Position numbers and translations under genes: made by a program. DNA of 64,000 nucleotides, taken from NCBI RefSeq assembly GCF_025370105.1, contig NZ_JANQBK010000001.1:310001-374000 (forward strand), given 5' to 3'. The notes below the pieces were generated by a model. That model was not told where the DNA came from. It searched no databases and was given only the letters and a program-made list of their open reading frames with translations. Shown piece by piece: positions 28,734 through 37,268 of this stretch (positions within the stretch are counted from its first letter, which is position 1; each line of letters begins with the position of its first letter). The DNA is from Sphingomonas hylomeconis. Its GTDB lineage: Bacteria; Pseudomonadota; Alphaproteobacteria; Sphingomonadales; Sphingomonadaceae.

Positions 28734-29075
28734 ATGCCCCATGCCAGCAATATCGTCCTCTGTGCCGGACCCGACAGCCCGCACGCCTTCGACATCATCC
28801 CGCTCCAGCCGCGCAACGGCACGCTCGACGCGCGCTGCCCGATCTGCCGCGGCTACGGGCAGTGGAATACCGAGATCGATCTGGTCAGCTTTCGCTGCAA
28901 GCGCGCGATCTGCGATACCTGCCACGGCGCCGGCTGGATCGAGACCGGCGCCGATCCCATCGGCGTTCCGGACATCGTGATGACACCCGAAGGCTATGCC
29001 AAATGGGTGGTGCGCTATGTCGGCCGGGAAGAGGCGGCGACCGCGCCCGCCGCGGCGGGCGTCGCCAAGCTGTAG
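28734..29075 (+). CDS. small protein with two CxxC pairs (DnaJ-type zinc motif)
   Basis: A protein of about 113 residues containing 'CPICRGYGQW' and, some 24 residues later, 'CDTCHGAGWIE'. The two CxxCxGxG-like repeats match the zinc-binding elements of DnaJ and related proteins, so a single zinc site is likely. The N-terminus 'NIVLCAGPDSPHAFDIIPLQPRN' looks like a conserved sphingomonad segment. An alternative ATG at 28707 adds nine residues; neither start has a clear ribosome site. No J-domain is present. It may be a zinc-ribbon adaptor; function is unknown. Confidence 0.72.
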   Translation: MPHASNIVLCAGPDSPHAFDIIPLQPRNGTLDARCPICRGYGQWNTEIDLVSFRCKRAICDTCHGAGWIETGADPIGVPDIVMTPEGYAKWVVRYVGREEAATAPAAAGVAKL

Positions 29076-29081
29076 GGAAGG

Positions 29082-29783
29082 CTAATCGTGGACCGGTGAG
29101 GACAGCACGTCGCGCAGGTTGATCGTCAGCTGCATCGTCAGCGCATGATCCATCTGCGCGCGGGCGCCGTGGCCGGGGCGATATTGGTTGAGATAGCCCA
29201 GGTCGACGATCGCCGCCCGCCCGATCGGCAGCGACGCGCCGACGATATTGCGCATCCGCTCATAGCCGCGGCGCTGGCCCCACGACGTGCTGTTGGGGAG
29301 GTAGAAGCTTTCGTGGCTGACGAACAATGCCAGCCCCTTGGTGCGCAGCGGCAGATTGTAGCGCAGCAGCGGGCGGATACGGACGCCGATCTCGTCGCCG
29401 CGCGGGTTGAAGCGTTCGTCGACGCGGAAGCGGGTGACGAAGCGCCCGAACGTGCCCACCACCTGCTGGCGCAGGCGATCCTCGTCGGCGCCATTATTGC
29501 CATTGTGCGCGCCGACCCGGCGATAGCCCAGGCCCAGTTCGATCCCAGGCGCGACGCGCAGCCCGAGCAGTGCGCCATATTCGGTCTGGTATAGCCCGTC
29601 CTGCCGATCGCTGACGCGCGCGATCTGCTCGAGCGTGAGCTTGGCGCCCTCGGCCAGCGGCACGTTGACGTTGACCTGCGACCAGAGCTGCACGTCCTGC
29701 TGCTGTGCCGCCGCCGGGCGCGCGACCAGTGCGAGCGGCACCGCAGCCAGCCCCAGGCGCAATGTACTGCCAACCCCGGACAT
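29082..29783 (-). CDS. DUF2490 domain-containing outer-membrane protein
   Basis: The 233-residue product has a signal peptide ending 'RPAAAQQQ' (about residue 27) and alternating beta-strands that fit DUF2490: 'QLWSQVNVNVPLAEGAKLTLEQIAR' region at the start, 'LGLGYRRVG', 'FRVDERFNPRG', 'IRPLLRYNLPL' and 'AIVDLGYLNQYRPG'. DUF2490 proteins are predicted to be small outer-membrane barrels of unknown function. The gene is convergent with the CxxC protein, only six bases away, and follows the small membrane protein at 29790-29987 by six bases, suggesting co-transcription from gltA. Confidence 0.85.
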   Translation of the reverse strand: MSGVGSTLRLGLAAVPLALVARPAAAQQQDVQLWSQVNVNVPLAEGAKLTLEQIARVSDRQDGLYQTEYGALLGLRVAPGIELGLGYRRVGAHNGNNGADEDRLRQQVVGTFGRFVTRFRVDERFNPRGDEIGVRIRPLLRYNLPLRTKGLALFVSHESFYLPNSTSWGQRRGYERMRNIVGASLPIGRAAIVDLGYLNQYRPGHGARAQMDHALTMQLTINLRDVLSSPVHD

Positions 29784-29789
29784 CGCCCG

Positions 29790-29987
29790 TCAGCGCCGTC
29801 GCGCGCGCCAGATCGCGACCGCGCCGGCCAGCGCCAGCACCGCACCGCGCAGCACCCAGGGGCGCTGATCGAGCATGAAGCTCGACGCCGGCCACATGAT
29901 GATCCCCAGGCCCTGGCCGACCCATAGCAAACCCATCGCCACGGCGATGACGCCGACGATCAGCAGCAGGACCCGGGGGATACGCAT
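29790..29987 (-). CDS. small two-helix membrane protein (65 aa)
   Basis: The 65-residue protein has two hydrophobic helices (about residues 5-27 and 45-60) separated by 'PASSFMLDQRPW' and ends in 'RARRR'. Its ATG overlaps the gltA stop by one base (TGATG), which implies translational coupling with citrate synthase. The pattern is typical of small conserved sphingomonad membrane proteins. No function is known. Confidence 0.78.
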   Translation of the reverse strand: MRIPRVLLLIVGVIAVAMGLLWVGQGLGIIMWPASSFMLDQRPWVLRGAVLALAGAVAIWRARRR

Positions 29988-31270
29988 CAGCGCTTGTCCA
30001 CCGGAACATAGTCACGCTGCGTCGGGCCGGTGTACAGCTGACGCGGGCGACCGATCTTCTGTGCCGGATCCGAGATCATCTCGTTCCACTGCGCGACCCA
30101 GCCGACGGTGCGGGCAAGGGCGAACAGCGCCGTGAACATCGTCGTCGGGAAGCCGATCGCCGAGAGGATCACGCCCGAATAGAAATCGACGTTCGGGAAC
30201 AGCTTCTTCTCGATGAAGTACGGATCGCTCAGCGCCATTTCCTCGAGCGCGATGGCCACGTCGAATACCGGATCGGTTACGCCCAGTTCGCCCAGCACTT
30301 CGCGCACCGTCTGCTGCATCACGGTCGCACGCGGATCGTAATTCTTGTACACGCGGTGACCGAAGCCCATCAGGCGGAACGGATCGTTCTTGTCCTTGGC
30401 GCGGGCAATGTATTCGGGGATGCGGTCGACGGTGCCGATCTCGCGCAGCATGTTGAGCGCCGCCTCGTTGGCGCCGCCATGCGCCGGGCCCCACAGGCAG
30501 GCGATGCCGGCCGCGATGCACGCGAACGGATTGGCGCCCGAAGACCCTGCGAGACGGACGGTCGAGGTCGAGGCGTTCTGCTCGTGATCGGCGTGGAGGA
30601 TGAAGATCCGGTCCATTGCCTTTTCCACCACCGGGTTCACCACATAGGGCTCGGCCGGCACGCCGAACGTCATGCGCAGGAAATTGCCGGTATAGCTCAG
30701 CGAATTGTCCGGATGCATGAACGGCTGGCCGACCGAATATTTATACGCCATCGCGGCGATCGTCGGCATCTTGGCGATCAGCCGATGGCTGGCGATCATG
30801 CGCTGCTGCGGATCGCTGATATCCGCCGAATCCTGATAGAAGGCGCTGAGCGCGCCGACCACGCCGCACATGATCGCCATCGGATGCGCGTCACGACGGA
30901 AGCCGCGATAGAAGGTCGCCAGCTGCTCGTGCAGCATGGTGTGGCGGCTGATCGTGTAGCTGAACTTGTCGAGCTCGTCCTTGGTCGGCAGCTCGCCGTT
31001 GAGCAGCAGGTGGCAGACCTCCATGAAGCTCGACTGTTCGGCCAGCTGGCCGATCGGATAGCCGCGGTGCAGCAGCACGCCTTCGTCACCATCGATATAG
31101 GTGATCGCGGAATCGCACGACGCGGTCGAGGTAAAGCCGGGATCGTAGGTGAACTTGCCGGTCTGGGCATAGAGCTTGCGGATATCGATCACGTCGGGAC
31201 CGACGCTGCCCGACATCACGGCCAGTTCGAGATCCTTGGCGTCGACGTTCAGCTTTGCGGAATCGCTCAT
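29987..31270 (-). CDS. gltA: citrate synthase
   Basis: This 427-residue type II (hexameric, Gram-negative type) citrate synthase condenses oxaloacetate and acetyl-CoA at the entry to the TCA cycle. Catalytic regions are '[14 protein letters not shown]', '[14 protein letters not shown]' and '[10 protein letters not shown]', carrying the two His and the Asp. The N-terminal domain '[20 protein letters not shown]' is typical of this type. The ATG at 31270 follows AGGAC; a TTG one codon earlier is less likely. It lies 26 bases downstream of gltX, so the two are probably one transcript. Confidence 0.97.
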   Translation of the reverse strand: MSDSAKLNVDAKDLELAVMSGSVGPDVIDIRKLYAQTGKFTYDPGFTSTASCDSAITYIDGDEGVLLHRGYPIGQLAEQSSFMEVCHLLLNGELPTKDELDKFSYTISRHTMLHEQLATFYRGFRRDAHPMAIMCGVVGALSAFYQDSADISDPQQRMIASHRLIAKMPTIAAMAYKYSVGQPFMHPDNSLSYTGNFLRMTFGVPAEPYVVNPVVEKAMDRIFILHADHEQNASTSTVRLAGSSGANPFACIAAGIACLWGPAHGGANEAALNMLREIGTVDRIPEYIARAKDKNDPFRLMGFGHRVYKNYDPRATVMQQTVREVLGELGVTDPVFDVAIALEEMALSDPYFIEKKLFPNVDFYSGVILSAIGFPTTMFTALFALARTVGWVAQWNEMISDPAQKIGRPRQLYTGPTQRDYVPVDKR

Positions 31271-31296
31271 CAATCGTCCTTTATTGGTTGCGCCGG

Positions 31297-32742
31297 TCAG
31301 GCGGTGATCTGATCGGCGATCCGGCCGAGGCTTTCGTCGCGGCCTAGAAGGTCGAGCACCTCGAAGATTCCGGGCGAGGTCTTCTTGCCGGTCAGGGCTG
31401 CGCGTAACGGCTGCGCAACCTGGCCGAGCTTGATGCCTGCATCCTCGGCTGTCTGCCGAACCGCTTCTTCGAGGCTCTCCGTATCCCAGCCGGCGAGCGC
31501 GTCAAGTTTGCTGTGTGCCGATGCGAGAAGCGCACGCGATTCCGCGGTGAGCAGATCGCTCGCCGCCGGATCCAGCACGAGGGGGCGCGTACGGAACAGG
31601 AAGGCGGCGCTGGTCGCCAGTTCGTTGAGATTCGCCGCGCGCGGTTTCAGCGCGGGCATCGCACGGCGCAGCAGATCGAGCTGCTCCGGGGATACCGCAA
31701 ACTCGAGTCGCTCGGCGAGCAGGTCGGCGAGGCGGTTGTCCTCGGCCTGGCGGAGATAGTGGCCGTTGAGATTTTCGAGTTTCTTCAGATCGAAGCGCGA
31801 GGGCGAGCGGCCGACGCCGGCGAGGTCGAACCATTCGACCGCCTGTTCGCGGCTGATCACTTCGTCATCGCCATGCCCCCAGCCGAGCCGCAGCAGGTAA
31901 TTGTCCAGCGCCTCTGGCAGGATGCCAAGCTCGTCGCGATACGAATCGACGCCGATCGCGCCGTGCCGCTTGCTCAGCTTGGCGCCGTCGGTGCCATGGA
32001 TCAGCGGGATATGCGCGTAGATCGGCTCGGGCCAGCCCATGCCGCGGATCACCGTCAGCTGGCGGAACGCGTTGTTGAGATGGTCGTCGCCGCGGATCAC
32101 ATGCGTCACGCCCATGTCGTGATCGTCGACCACCACCGCGAGCATATAGGTCGGCGTGCCGTCCGAGCGCAGCAGCACGAAATCGTCGAGCTCGGCATTC
32201 TGCACGGTGACCGCGCCCTGGACCTGATCCTGGATCGTCGTCGCGCCGTCCTTCGGCGCCTTGATCCGCACGACATAGGGCGCGCCCTCGGGGGCATCGC
32301 TCTCCGGGCGATCGCGCCAGCGGCCGTCATAGCGCATCGGCTGCTTGGCGGCCTTCTGGCTTTCGCGCAGCGCGGTCAGCTCCTCGGCGGTGGCATAGCA
32401 TTTATAGGCATGGCCGGCGGCGAGCAGCTGGTTGGCGACCTCGGCGTGGCGGCTGGCGCGGGCGAACTGATAGACGGTCTGGCCGTCCCAGTTGAGCCCG
32501 AGCCAGCTCATCGAATCGAGGATCGCCTCGATCGCCGGCTGGGTCGAGCGCGCGCGATCGGTATCCTCAATGCGCAGCAGGAATTCGCCGCCGTGGTGGC
32601 GCGCGTACAGCCAGTTGAACAGGGCGGTGCGCGCCCCGCCGATGTGCAGGAAGCCGGTCGGCGACGGCGCGAACCGGGTGACGACCTTGGCCGCGGGAGA
32701 TGTACCGGAAGCCGGGGCTTCGGTTGTGGCTATTGCGCCCAA
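31297..32742 (-). CDS. gltX: glutamyl-tRNA synthetase
   Basis: The 481-residue class I aminoacyl-tRNA synthetase charges tRNA-Glu. It has the HIGH-type motif '[17 protein letters not shown]' (HIGG at residues 33-36), the editing/anticodon-binding domains, and the KMSKS-type motif 'KLSKRHGA'. The start appears to be TTG at 32742 with AAGGA eight bases upstream; no in-frame ATG gives a complete N-terminus. It is divergent from comEC, with only 27 bases between the start codons, and precedes gltA. A second gltX could exist elsewhere, as in many alphaproteobacteria. Confidence 0.96.
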   Translation of the reverse strand: MGAIATTEAPASGTSPAAKVVTRFAPSPTGFLHIGGARTALFNWLYARHHGGEFLLRIEDTDRARSTQPAIEAILDSMSWLGLNWDGQTVYQFARASRHAEVANQLLAAGHAYKCYATAEELTALRESQKAAKQPMRYDGRWRDRPESDAPEGAPYVVRIKAPKDGATTIQDQVQGAVTVQNAELDDFVLLRSDGTPTYMLAVVVDDHDMGVTHVIRGDDHLNNAFRQLTVIRGMGWPEPIYAHIPLIHGTDGAKLSKRHGAIGVDSYRDELGILPEALDNYLLRLGWGHGDDEVISREQAVEWFDLAGVGRSPSRFDLKKLENLNGHYLRQAEDNRLADLLAERLEFAVSPEQLDLLRRAMPALKPRAANLNELATSAAFLFRTRPLVLDPAASDLLTAESRALLASAHSKLDALAGWDTESLEEAVRQTAEDAGIKLGQVAQPLRAALTGKKTSPGIFEVLDLLGRDESLGRIADQITA

Positions 32743-32769
32743 ACGCGCATCCTTTCAGACTTGAAAACT

Positions 32770-34932
32770 ATGGCCAGCTCAGCCGCCGACGCCCCTAGCA
32801 TGCGACCTTGGCCGCGCCAAATCCTGGGCGTGCTCGACGCGGGACGCGGCGGGCTGGAGCGCTGGCTGGAGGCGGAGCGCGACCAGATCGTGCTGTGGCT
32901 GCCGGTCGCGTTCGGCGCCGGCATCGCCGCCTGGTTCGTGCTGCCGGACGCAGCGGCGTGGATCCCGGCGCTCCTGATGTGCGCAGGCGGGGCGCTGATC
33001 GCGCTGGCCGCCGGGCAGGGCGGGCGCGCATCGCGAGGCCTGGCGGTGGGGTTGGTTGCGGCGGCGCTCGGCCTCGTCCTGGTCTGGTGGCGCGCCGAGC
33101 GGGTGGCGGGGGTGGTGCTCGTGCGGCCGATCATCGTCGCGTTCGAGGCGCGTGTGCTGCGCATCGAGCCGCTGGCGGCGCGGGGCCTGGTGCGCCTGCG
33201 GCTGGCGACGCGCAGGGTGACGGACCCGGCGACCGACCGCGGCGGGCGGCAGACCGTGCTGCCGGCGATCGTGCGCGTCAATCTGGCGGAGAAGGACGTA
33301 CCGACGGGGCTGACGCGCGGCGCCACGATCGCCCTGCGCGCGCGGCTGATGCCGCCGCCCGAGCCGGCGGTGCCGGGCGCCTATGATTATGCCCGCGTCG
33401 CCTGGTTCGATCGGATCGGCGCGACCGGTAGGGGTTTCGCACCGGTGGCGATCGTCGCGCCGGGCGCGGCCGCCGGCGCGGACCTGCGCACGCGGCTGTC
33501 GCAGCATATCCAGCAGCGCGTCGAGGGCAGCGCGGGCGGGATCGCCTCGGCGCTGGCGACGGGCGATCAGGGCGCGATCAGCGAGGAGGATGCCGAGGCG
33601 ATGCGGCGCGCGGGGCTGGCGCATCTGCTGTCGGTCAGCGGGCTGCACATCACCGCGGTGGTGGCGCTGGTGATGCTGCTGGTGCTGCGGGTGCTGGCGC
33701 TCAGTCCGTGGCTGGCATTGCATGTGCGCTTGCCGCTGATCGCTGCGGCGGCGGGCGCGGCGGCGGCGGTCGGCTATACCGTGCTGACCGGCGCGCAGGT
33801 GCCGACGATCCGCTCCTGCGTGGCGGCATTGCTGGTGCTGGTGGCGCTGGCGATGGGTCGGGAGGCGATGACGCTCCGGCTGGTCGCGGCGGGGGCGCTG
33901 GTCGTGCTGCTGCTGTGGCCGGAGGCGCTGGCGGGGCCCAGCTTCCAGCTGTCGTTCGCCGCGATCACCGCGATCGTCGCACTGCACGAGCATCCGGCGG
34001 TGAAGGCGTGGTTCGCGCCGCGTGGCGAAGGGCGGTGGCGCGGCTTCGGGCGCGGGATCGGCTCGCTGGTGCTGACCGGGCTGGCGGTGGAACTGGCGCT
34101 GATGCCGATCGCGTTGTTTCATTTCCACAAGGCCGGGCTGTACGGGGCGCTCGCCAATATCGTCGCGATCCCGCTGACCACGTTCGTGGTGATGCCGCTC
34201 GAGGCGCTGGCGCTGGCGCTCGATACAATGGGGCTGGGCGCGCCGGTCTGGTGGCTGACCGACCTGTCGCTACGGTTGCTGCTGTGGATCGCGCGGACCA
34301 CCGCCGGCCTGCCGGGATCGGTCGCCGCGCTGCCGGCGATGCCAGCGGGCGCTTACGCGCTGATCGTCGTCGGCGGGCTGTGGCTGGCGCTGTGGCGGAC
34401 GCGCTGGCGGCGCCTGGGGCTGGCACCATTGCTCGTCGGGCTCGGCTGGGCGCTGCTCGCACCGTCACCGGATCTGCTGGTCACCGGCGACGGGCGGCAT
34501 GTCGCGGTGCGCACGGCGGGCGGCGGGCTGGCGATGCTGCGCGACCGGACCGGCGACTATACCGCCGACATGCTGGCGGAAAATGGCGGAGTCGATGGCC
34601 CGCCATTGCTGCTCGCCGACCAGCCCGAGGCGCGGTGTACGCGCGATCTGTGTCTAGTCGAGCGGGTGGCGGGCGGGCGGCGCTGGCGGATCCTGGCGAC
34701 GCGCAGCGCGTATCTCGTGCCGGCGCGCGACCTGATTGCGGCGTGCCGGCAAGCGGATATCGTGGTGAGCGAGCGGCGGTTGCCGCGGCGATGCGTGCCG
34801 CGTTGGCTGAAGCTGGATCGGCCGACGCTGGCGCAGACGGGCGGGGTTGCGATCGCGCTGGGGGAGGGGGTGGTGCGGACCGTCCGTGCGCCGGGGGATC
34901 GGCATCCTTGGCGGGTGCCAAGCCGCCGTTGA
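32770..34932 (+). CDS. comEC: ComEC/Rec2-family membrane protein
   Basis: The 720-residue protein resembles ComEC, the inner-membrane channel that brings single-stranded DNA into the cell during natural transformation. It contains an N-terminal DUF4131-like region ('RGLVRLRLATRRV'), and the competence core with 'HLLSVSGLHITAVVALV' and 'LTGAQVPTIRSCVAALLV', plus about ten membrane helices. The C-terminal soluble part ('LLVTGDGRHVAVRTAGGGLAML') is in the place of the metallo-beta-lactamase domain, but I see no HxHxDH zinc motif, so the nuclease part appears degenerate. A long open frame extends upstream across gltX and is not coding. ATG 32770 is the best start. Confidence 0.85.
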   Translation: MASSAADAPSMRPWPRQILGVLDAGRGGLERWLEAERDQIVLWLPVAFGAGIAAWFVLPDAAAWIPALLMCAGGALIALAAGQGGRASRGLAVGLVAAALGLVLVWWRAERVAGVVLVRPIIVAFEARVLRIEPLAARGLVRLRLATRRVTDPATDRGGRQTVLPAIVRVNLAEKDVPTGLTRGATIALRARLMPPPEPAVPGAYDYARVAWFDRIGATGRGFAPVAIVAPGAAAGADLRTRLSQHIQQRVEGSAGGIASALATGDQGAISEEDAEAMRRAGLAHLLSVSGLHITAVVALVMLLVLRVLALSPWLALHVRLPLIAAAAGAAAAVGYTVLTGAQVPTIRSCVAALLVLVALAMGREAMTLRLVAAGALVVLLLWPEALAGPSFQLSFAAITAIVALHEHPAVKAWFAPRGEGRWRGFGRGIGSLVLTGLAVELALMPIALFHFHKAGLYGALANIVAIPLTTFVVMPLEALALALDTMGLGAPVWWLTDLSLRLLLWIARTTAGLPGSVAALPAMPAGAYALIVVGGLWLALWRTRWRRLGLAPLLVGLGWALLAPSPDLLVTGDGRHVAVRTAGGGLAMLRDRTGDYTADMLAENGGVDGPPLLLADQPEARCTRDLCLVERVAGGRRWRILATRSAYLVPARDLIAACRQADIVVSERRLPRRCVPRWLKLDRPTLAQTGGVAIALGEGVVRTVRAPGDRHPWRVPSRR

Positions 34933-34959
34933 AGATGCGCGCCGCGCATTCAACGTTAC

Positions 34960-35061
34960 TTCCCCGGCGAAGGCCGGGGCCCAGTTGCGACGATGGCAGT
35001 GATCGGGCGCTGTGCCAGCCGACTTCTGTCTCGCGACTGGGCCCCGGCCTTCGCCGGGGAA
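34960..35061. repeat. family B intergenic inverted repeat, copy 1
   Basis: The left arm TTCCCCGGCGAAGGCCGGGG runs on into CCCAGTTGCGA; the right arm is its inverse (TCGCGACTGGGCCCC, then GGCCTTCGCCGGGGAA). A 40-base spacer separates the arms. It fills the gap between the convergent comEC and lexA genes, where it may serve as a bidirectional terminator. Confidence 0.85.
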
Positions 35062-35098
35062 GGTCTGCGGGCAGGGACCGAGCGGAATCAGGCCAGGA

Positions 35099-35773
35099 TC
35101 AGTCGTAGCGGCGCAGCAGCCCGGCCAGTTTGCCCTGCACGCGCACCTGTTGCGGCGCGTAACGCTGCGGATCATAGGCGCGGTTGGCCGGATCGAGCCG
35201 CACCATCGCGCCTTCGCGGCGGAAATATTTGAGCGTTGCTTCGGCTTCCTCGATCAGCGCCACGACGATCTCGCCATCGCGGGCGACGTCCTGGCGACGG
35301 ATCAGCGCATAGTCGCCGTCCAAAATGCCGGCCTCGACCATCGAATCGCCCGACACTTCGAGCGCATAATGATCGCCCTTGCCGAGCAACGCAGCGGGGA
35401 CGGAGAGCATCGAACTGCCCTCAAACGCCTCGATCGGCACGCCGGCGGCGATGCGGCCGTGCAGCGGAATCTCGATCACGTCATTGGCGGGCTCGGGCAG
35501 CACGGTGCGCGACGGGGCCGGGGCCGCCGCCTTGCTGGCGAGCTTCACGACGTCGCCACGCTCGGGCATCTTGAGGATCTCGAGCGCACGCGCGCGATTG
35601 GGCAGGCGGCGGATGAAGCCGCGTTCCTCGAGCGCACTGATCAGGCGGTGCACGCCGGACTTCGACTTGAGGTCGAGCGCCTCCTTCATTTCCTCGAACG
35701 AGGGCGACACGCCGGTTTCCTCCAGGCGATCACTGATGAAGCAGATAAGCTCGTGCTGCTTGCGCGTTAGCAT
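35099..35773 (-). CDS. lexA: LexA repressor
   Basis: The 224-residue protein is the SOS repressor/autoprotease. The winged-helix DNA-binding domain opens with '[21 protein letters not shown]' split at residue 20, and recognition helix '[19 protein letters not shown]'. The self-cleavage site is A110-G111 in 'RIAAGVP', and the Ser-Lys dyad is S144 in 'GDSMVEAG' and K182 in 'ATLKYF'. GGAGG precedes the ATG. Three GTTC motifs in 11-base steps lie 16-41 bases upstream, so it almost certainly represses itself. It is downstream of moeA on the same strand. Confidence 0.98.
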   Translation of the reverse strand: MLTRKQHELICFISDRLEETGVSPSFEEMKEALDLKSKSGVHRLISALEERGFIRRLPNRARALEILKMPERGDVVKLASKAAAPAPSRTVLPEPANDVIEIPLHGRIAAGVPIEAFEGSSMLSVPAALLGKGDHYALEVSGDSMVEAGILDGDYALIRRQDVARDGEIVVALIEEAEATLKYFRREGAMVRLDPANRAYDPQRYAPQQVRVQGKLAGLLRRYD

Positions 35774-35788
35774 TGCGTTCCTCCGTCA

Positions 35789-35814
35789 GAACAGACGCGG
35801 AACTAATATGGAAC
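35789..35814 (-). promoter_or_regulatory. double LexA (SOS) operator of lexA
   Basis: Read on the minus strand: GTTC, seven bases, GTTC, seven bases, GTTC. Each adjacent pair is the alphaproteobacterial SOS box GTTC-N7-GTTC, so two overlapping boxes share the middle half-site. The element starts 16 bases before the lexA ATG. Confidence 0.9.
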
Positions 35815-35827
35815 AACACGGGTGCCG

Positions 35828-37009
35828 TCAAGCGAGATTAAGGATTTCCGCCGAGTCGCCGATCTGCGCTGCAGGCGCATGCGGCTGGCGCACGATCAGG
35901 CAGGTGGCGCGGGCCAAGGTGCGCAGCATCGAGCTGTCCTGAATGGTCGAGGCATAGGCCTTTCCGTCGCGCAGTTCGCCGCGCAGATAATCGGTGCGGT
36001 GATCGTTGGCGGGCAGCGCTTCGCCGAGCGGCACGGCAATCGTCGGCGGCAGCGGATCGCCCGCGCCGGACATGGCGGCGATCAGCGGCAACAGGAACAG
36101 CTGCGCGGTGACGAAGGCGGAGACCGGGTTGCCGGGCAGGCCCAGCACCACGGCGTCGCCGAGCCGGCCGGCCATCATCGGCTTGCCGGGGCGCAACGCG
36201 ATCTTCCAGAAATCGATCGCCCCGCCGGCGCCCTCCAGCGCTGGTCGGACGAGATCGTGATCGCCGACCGAGGCGCCGCCGGTGGTGACGAGGATGTCGG
36301 CGTCGACCTGCGCGAAGGCGGTCGTCATCGTCGCGAGATCGTCGGGGATGATGCCGAGATCGATCACCTCGACCGGCAGCGCGCCGAGCATCGCGGCGAG
36401 CATCAGGCCGTTTGATTCGGGAAGCTGGCCGGGCGCGAGCGCGCTGCCCGCCGGCACCAGTTCGTCGCCCGTGGCGGCGATGGCGATGCGCACGGTGCGG
36501 GCGACGGGCAGGGCGGCGTGGCCGCCGATTGCCGCGACGGCGAGCCGCGCCGGGGTGAGACGCTCGCCGGCGGCGACGAGCACGTCGCCACTTTTGAAAT
36601 CGAGCCCGCGCACGCGCACATTGCCGCCGTGGCGGCGTGGGCCCTCGCCGGTCAGGCGGATCGTGGTGCCGTCGGGCGTGGCTTCTTCCTGGACGAGCAC
36701 GCTGTCCGCGCCGCCCGGCATCGCCGCGCCGGTGAAGATGCGCACTGTCTCCCCCGGCGCCAGCGTGCCGACAAAGGGCCGGCCGGCGGCGCTTTCGCCG
36801 ATCAGCGTGAAGGGGCCGGGGCGATCGGCATAGCGGATCGCATAGCCATCCATCGCCGACAGGTCGGTGGCGGGCTGCGTGCGGCGCGCGCGGATGTCGG
36901 CGGCCGCCCAGCGACCGGCGGCGGCGGCAAGCGGCAGGGTTTCGGTCGGGGCGGCGCGCGCAAGGGCGAACAGGCGGGCTTGCGCCTCGGCGACGGGAAG
37001 CAGGGTCAT
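35828..37009 (-). CDS. moeA: molybdopterin molybdotransferase MoeA
   Basis: The 393-residue enzyme inserts molybdate into adenylylated molybdopterin, the last common step of Moco synthesis. Motifs include 'DLSAMDGYAIRYAD', 'GTLAPGETVRIFTGAAMPGGAD', 'RIAIAATGDEL', 'VTTGGASVGDHDLV' and 'VLGLPGNPVSAF', the standard MoeA/MogA-fold substrate loops. ATG 37009 gives the normal N-terminus 'MTLLPVAEAQARLF'; the longer frame upstream has no family support. It precedes lexA, as in many alphaproteobacteria, but is separated from moaC by an inserted TonB-receptor gene. Confidence 0.95.
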   Translation of the reverse strand: MTLLPVAEAQARLFALARAAPTETLPLAAAAGRWAAADIRARRTQPATDLSAMDGYAIRYADRPGPFTLIGESAAGRPFVGTLAPGETVRIFTGAAMPGGADSVLVQEEATPDGTTIRLTGEGPRRHGGNVRVRGLDFKSGDVLVAAGERLTPARLAVAAIGGHAALPVARTVRIAIAATGDELVPAGSALAPGQLPESNGLMLAAMLGALPVEVIDLGIIPDDLATMTTAFAQVDADILVTTGGASVGDHDLVRPALEGAGGAIDFWKIALRPGKPMMAGRLGDAVVLGLPGNPVSAFVTAQLFLLPLIAAMSGAGDPLPPTIAVPLGEALPANDHRTDYLRGELRDGKAYASTIQDSSMLRTLARATCLIVRQPHAPAAQIGDSAEILNLA

Positions 37010-37268
37010 GCGCGGCGGCGTATCGCGCGCGGGCGGCGGGGTCGAGGGGCGATCGCACTGGTCGCCGCTGTTGCCCGGATCACACACATCGCGACTATTG
37101 CCGGCATGTTGCTGGACTGTCACGATTCGGTCTTAATCGCGGCCTAGGGCGACGCCAAGCGCGGGGCATGCCTCTCCAGAAAATCAGCAAGATCCGGCAC
37201 CGGACAACGGTGACCGGGCGATGTCGTGCGCAAAAATCCGATCAACTATTCTTCCCGGGGAACCCTTC

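Noticed and set aside
31513..32769. Upstream extension of the comEC frame across gltX
   Set aside because: This part lies antisense to gltX and its translation has no ComEC-like features; the supported protein starts at 32770.
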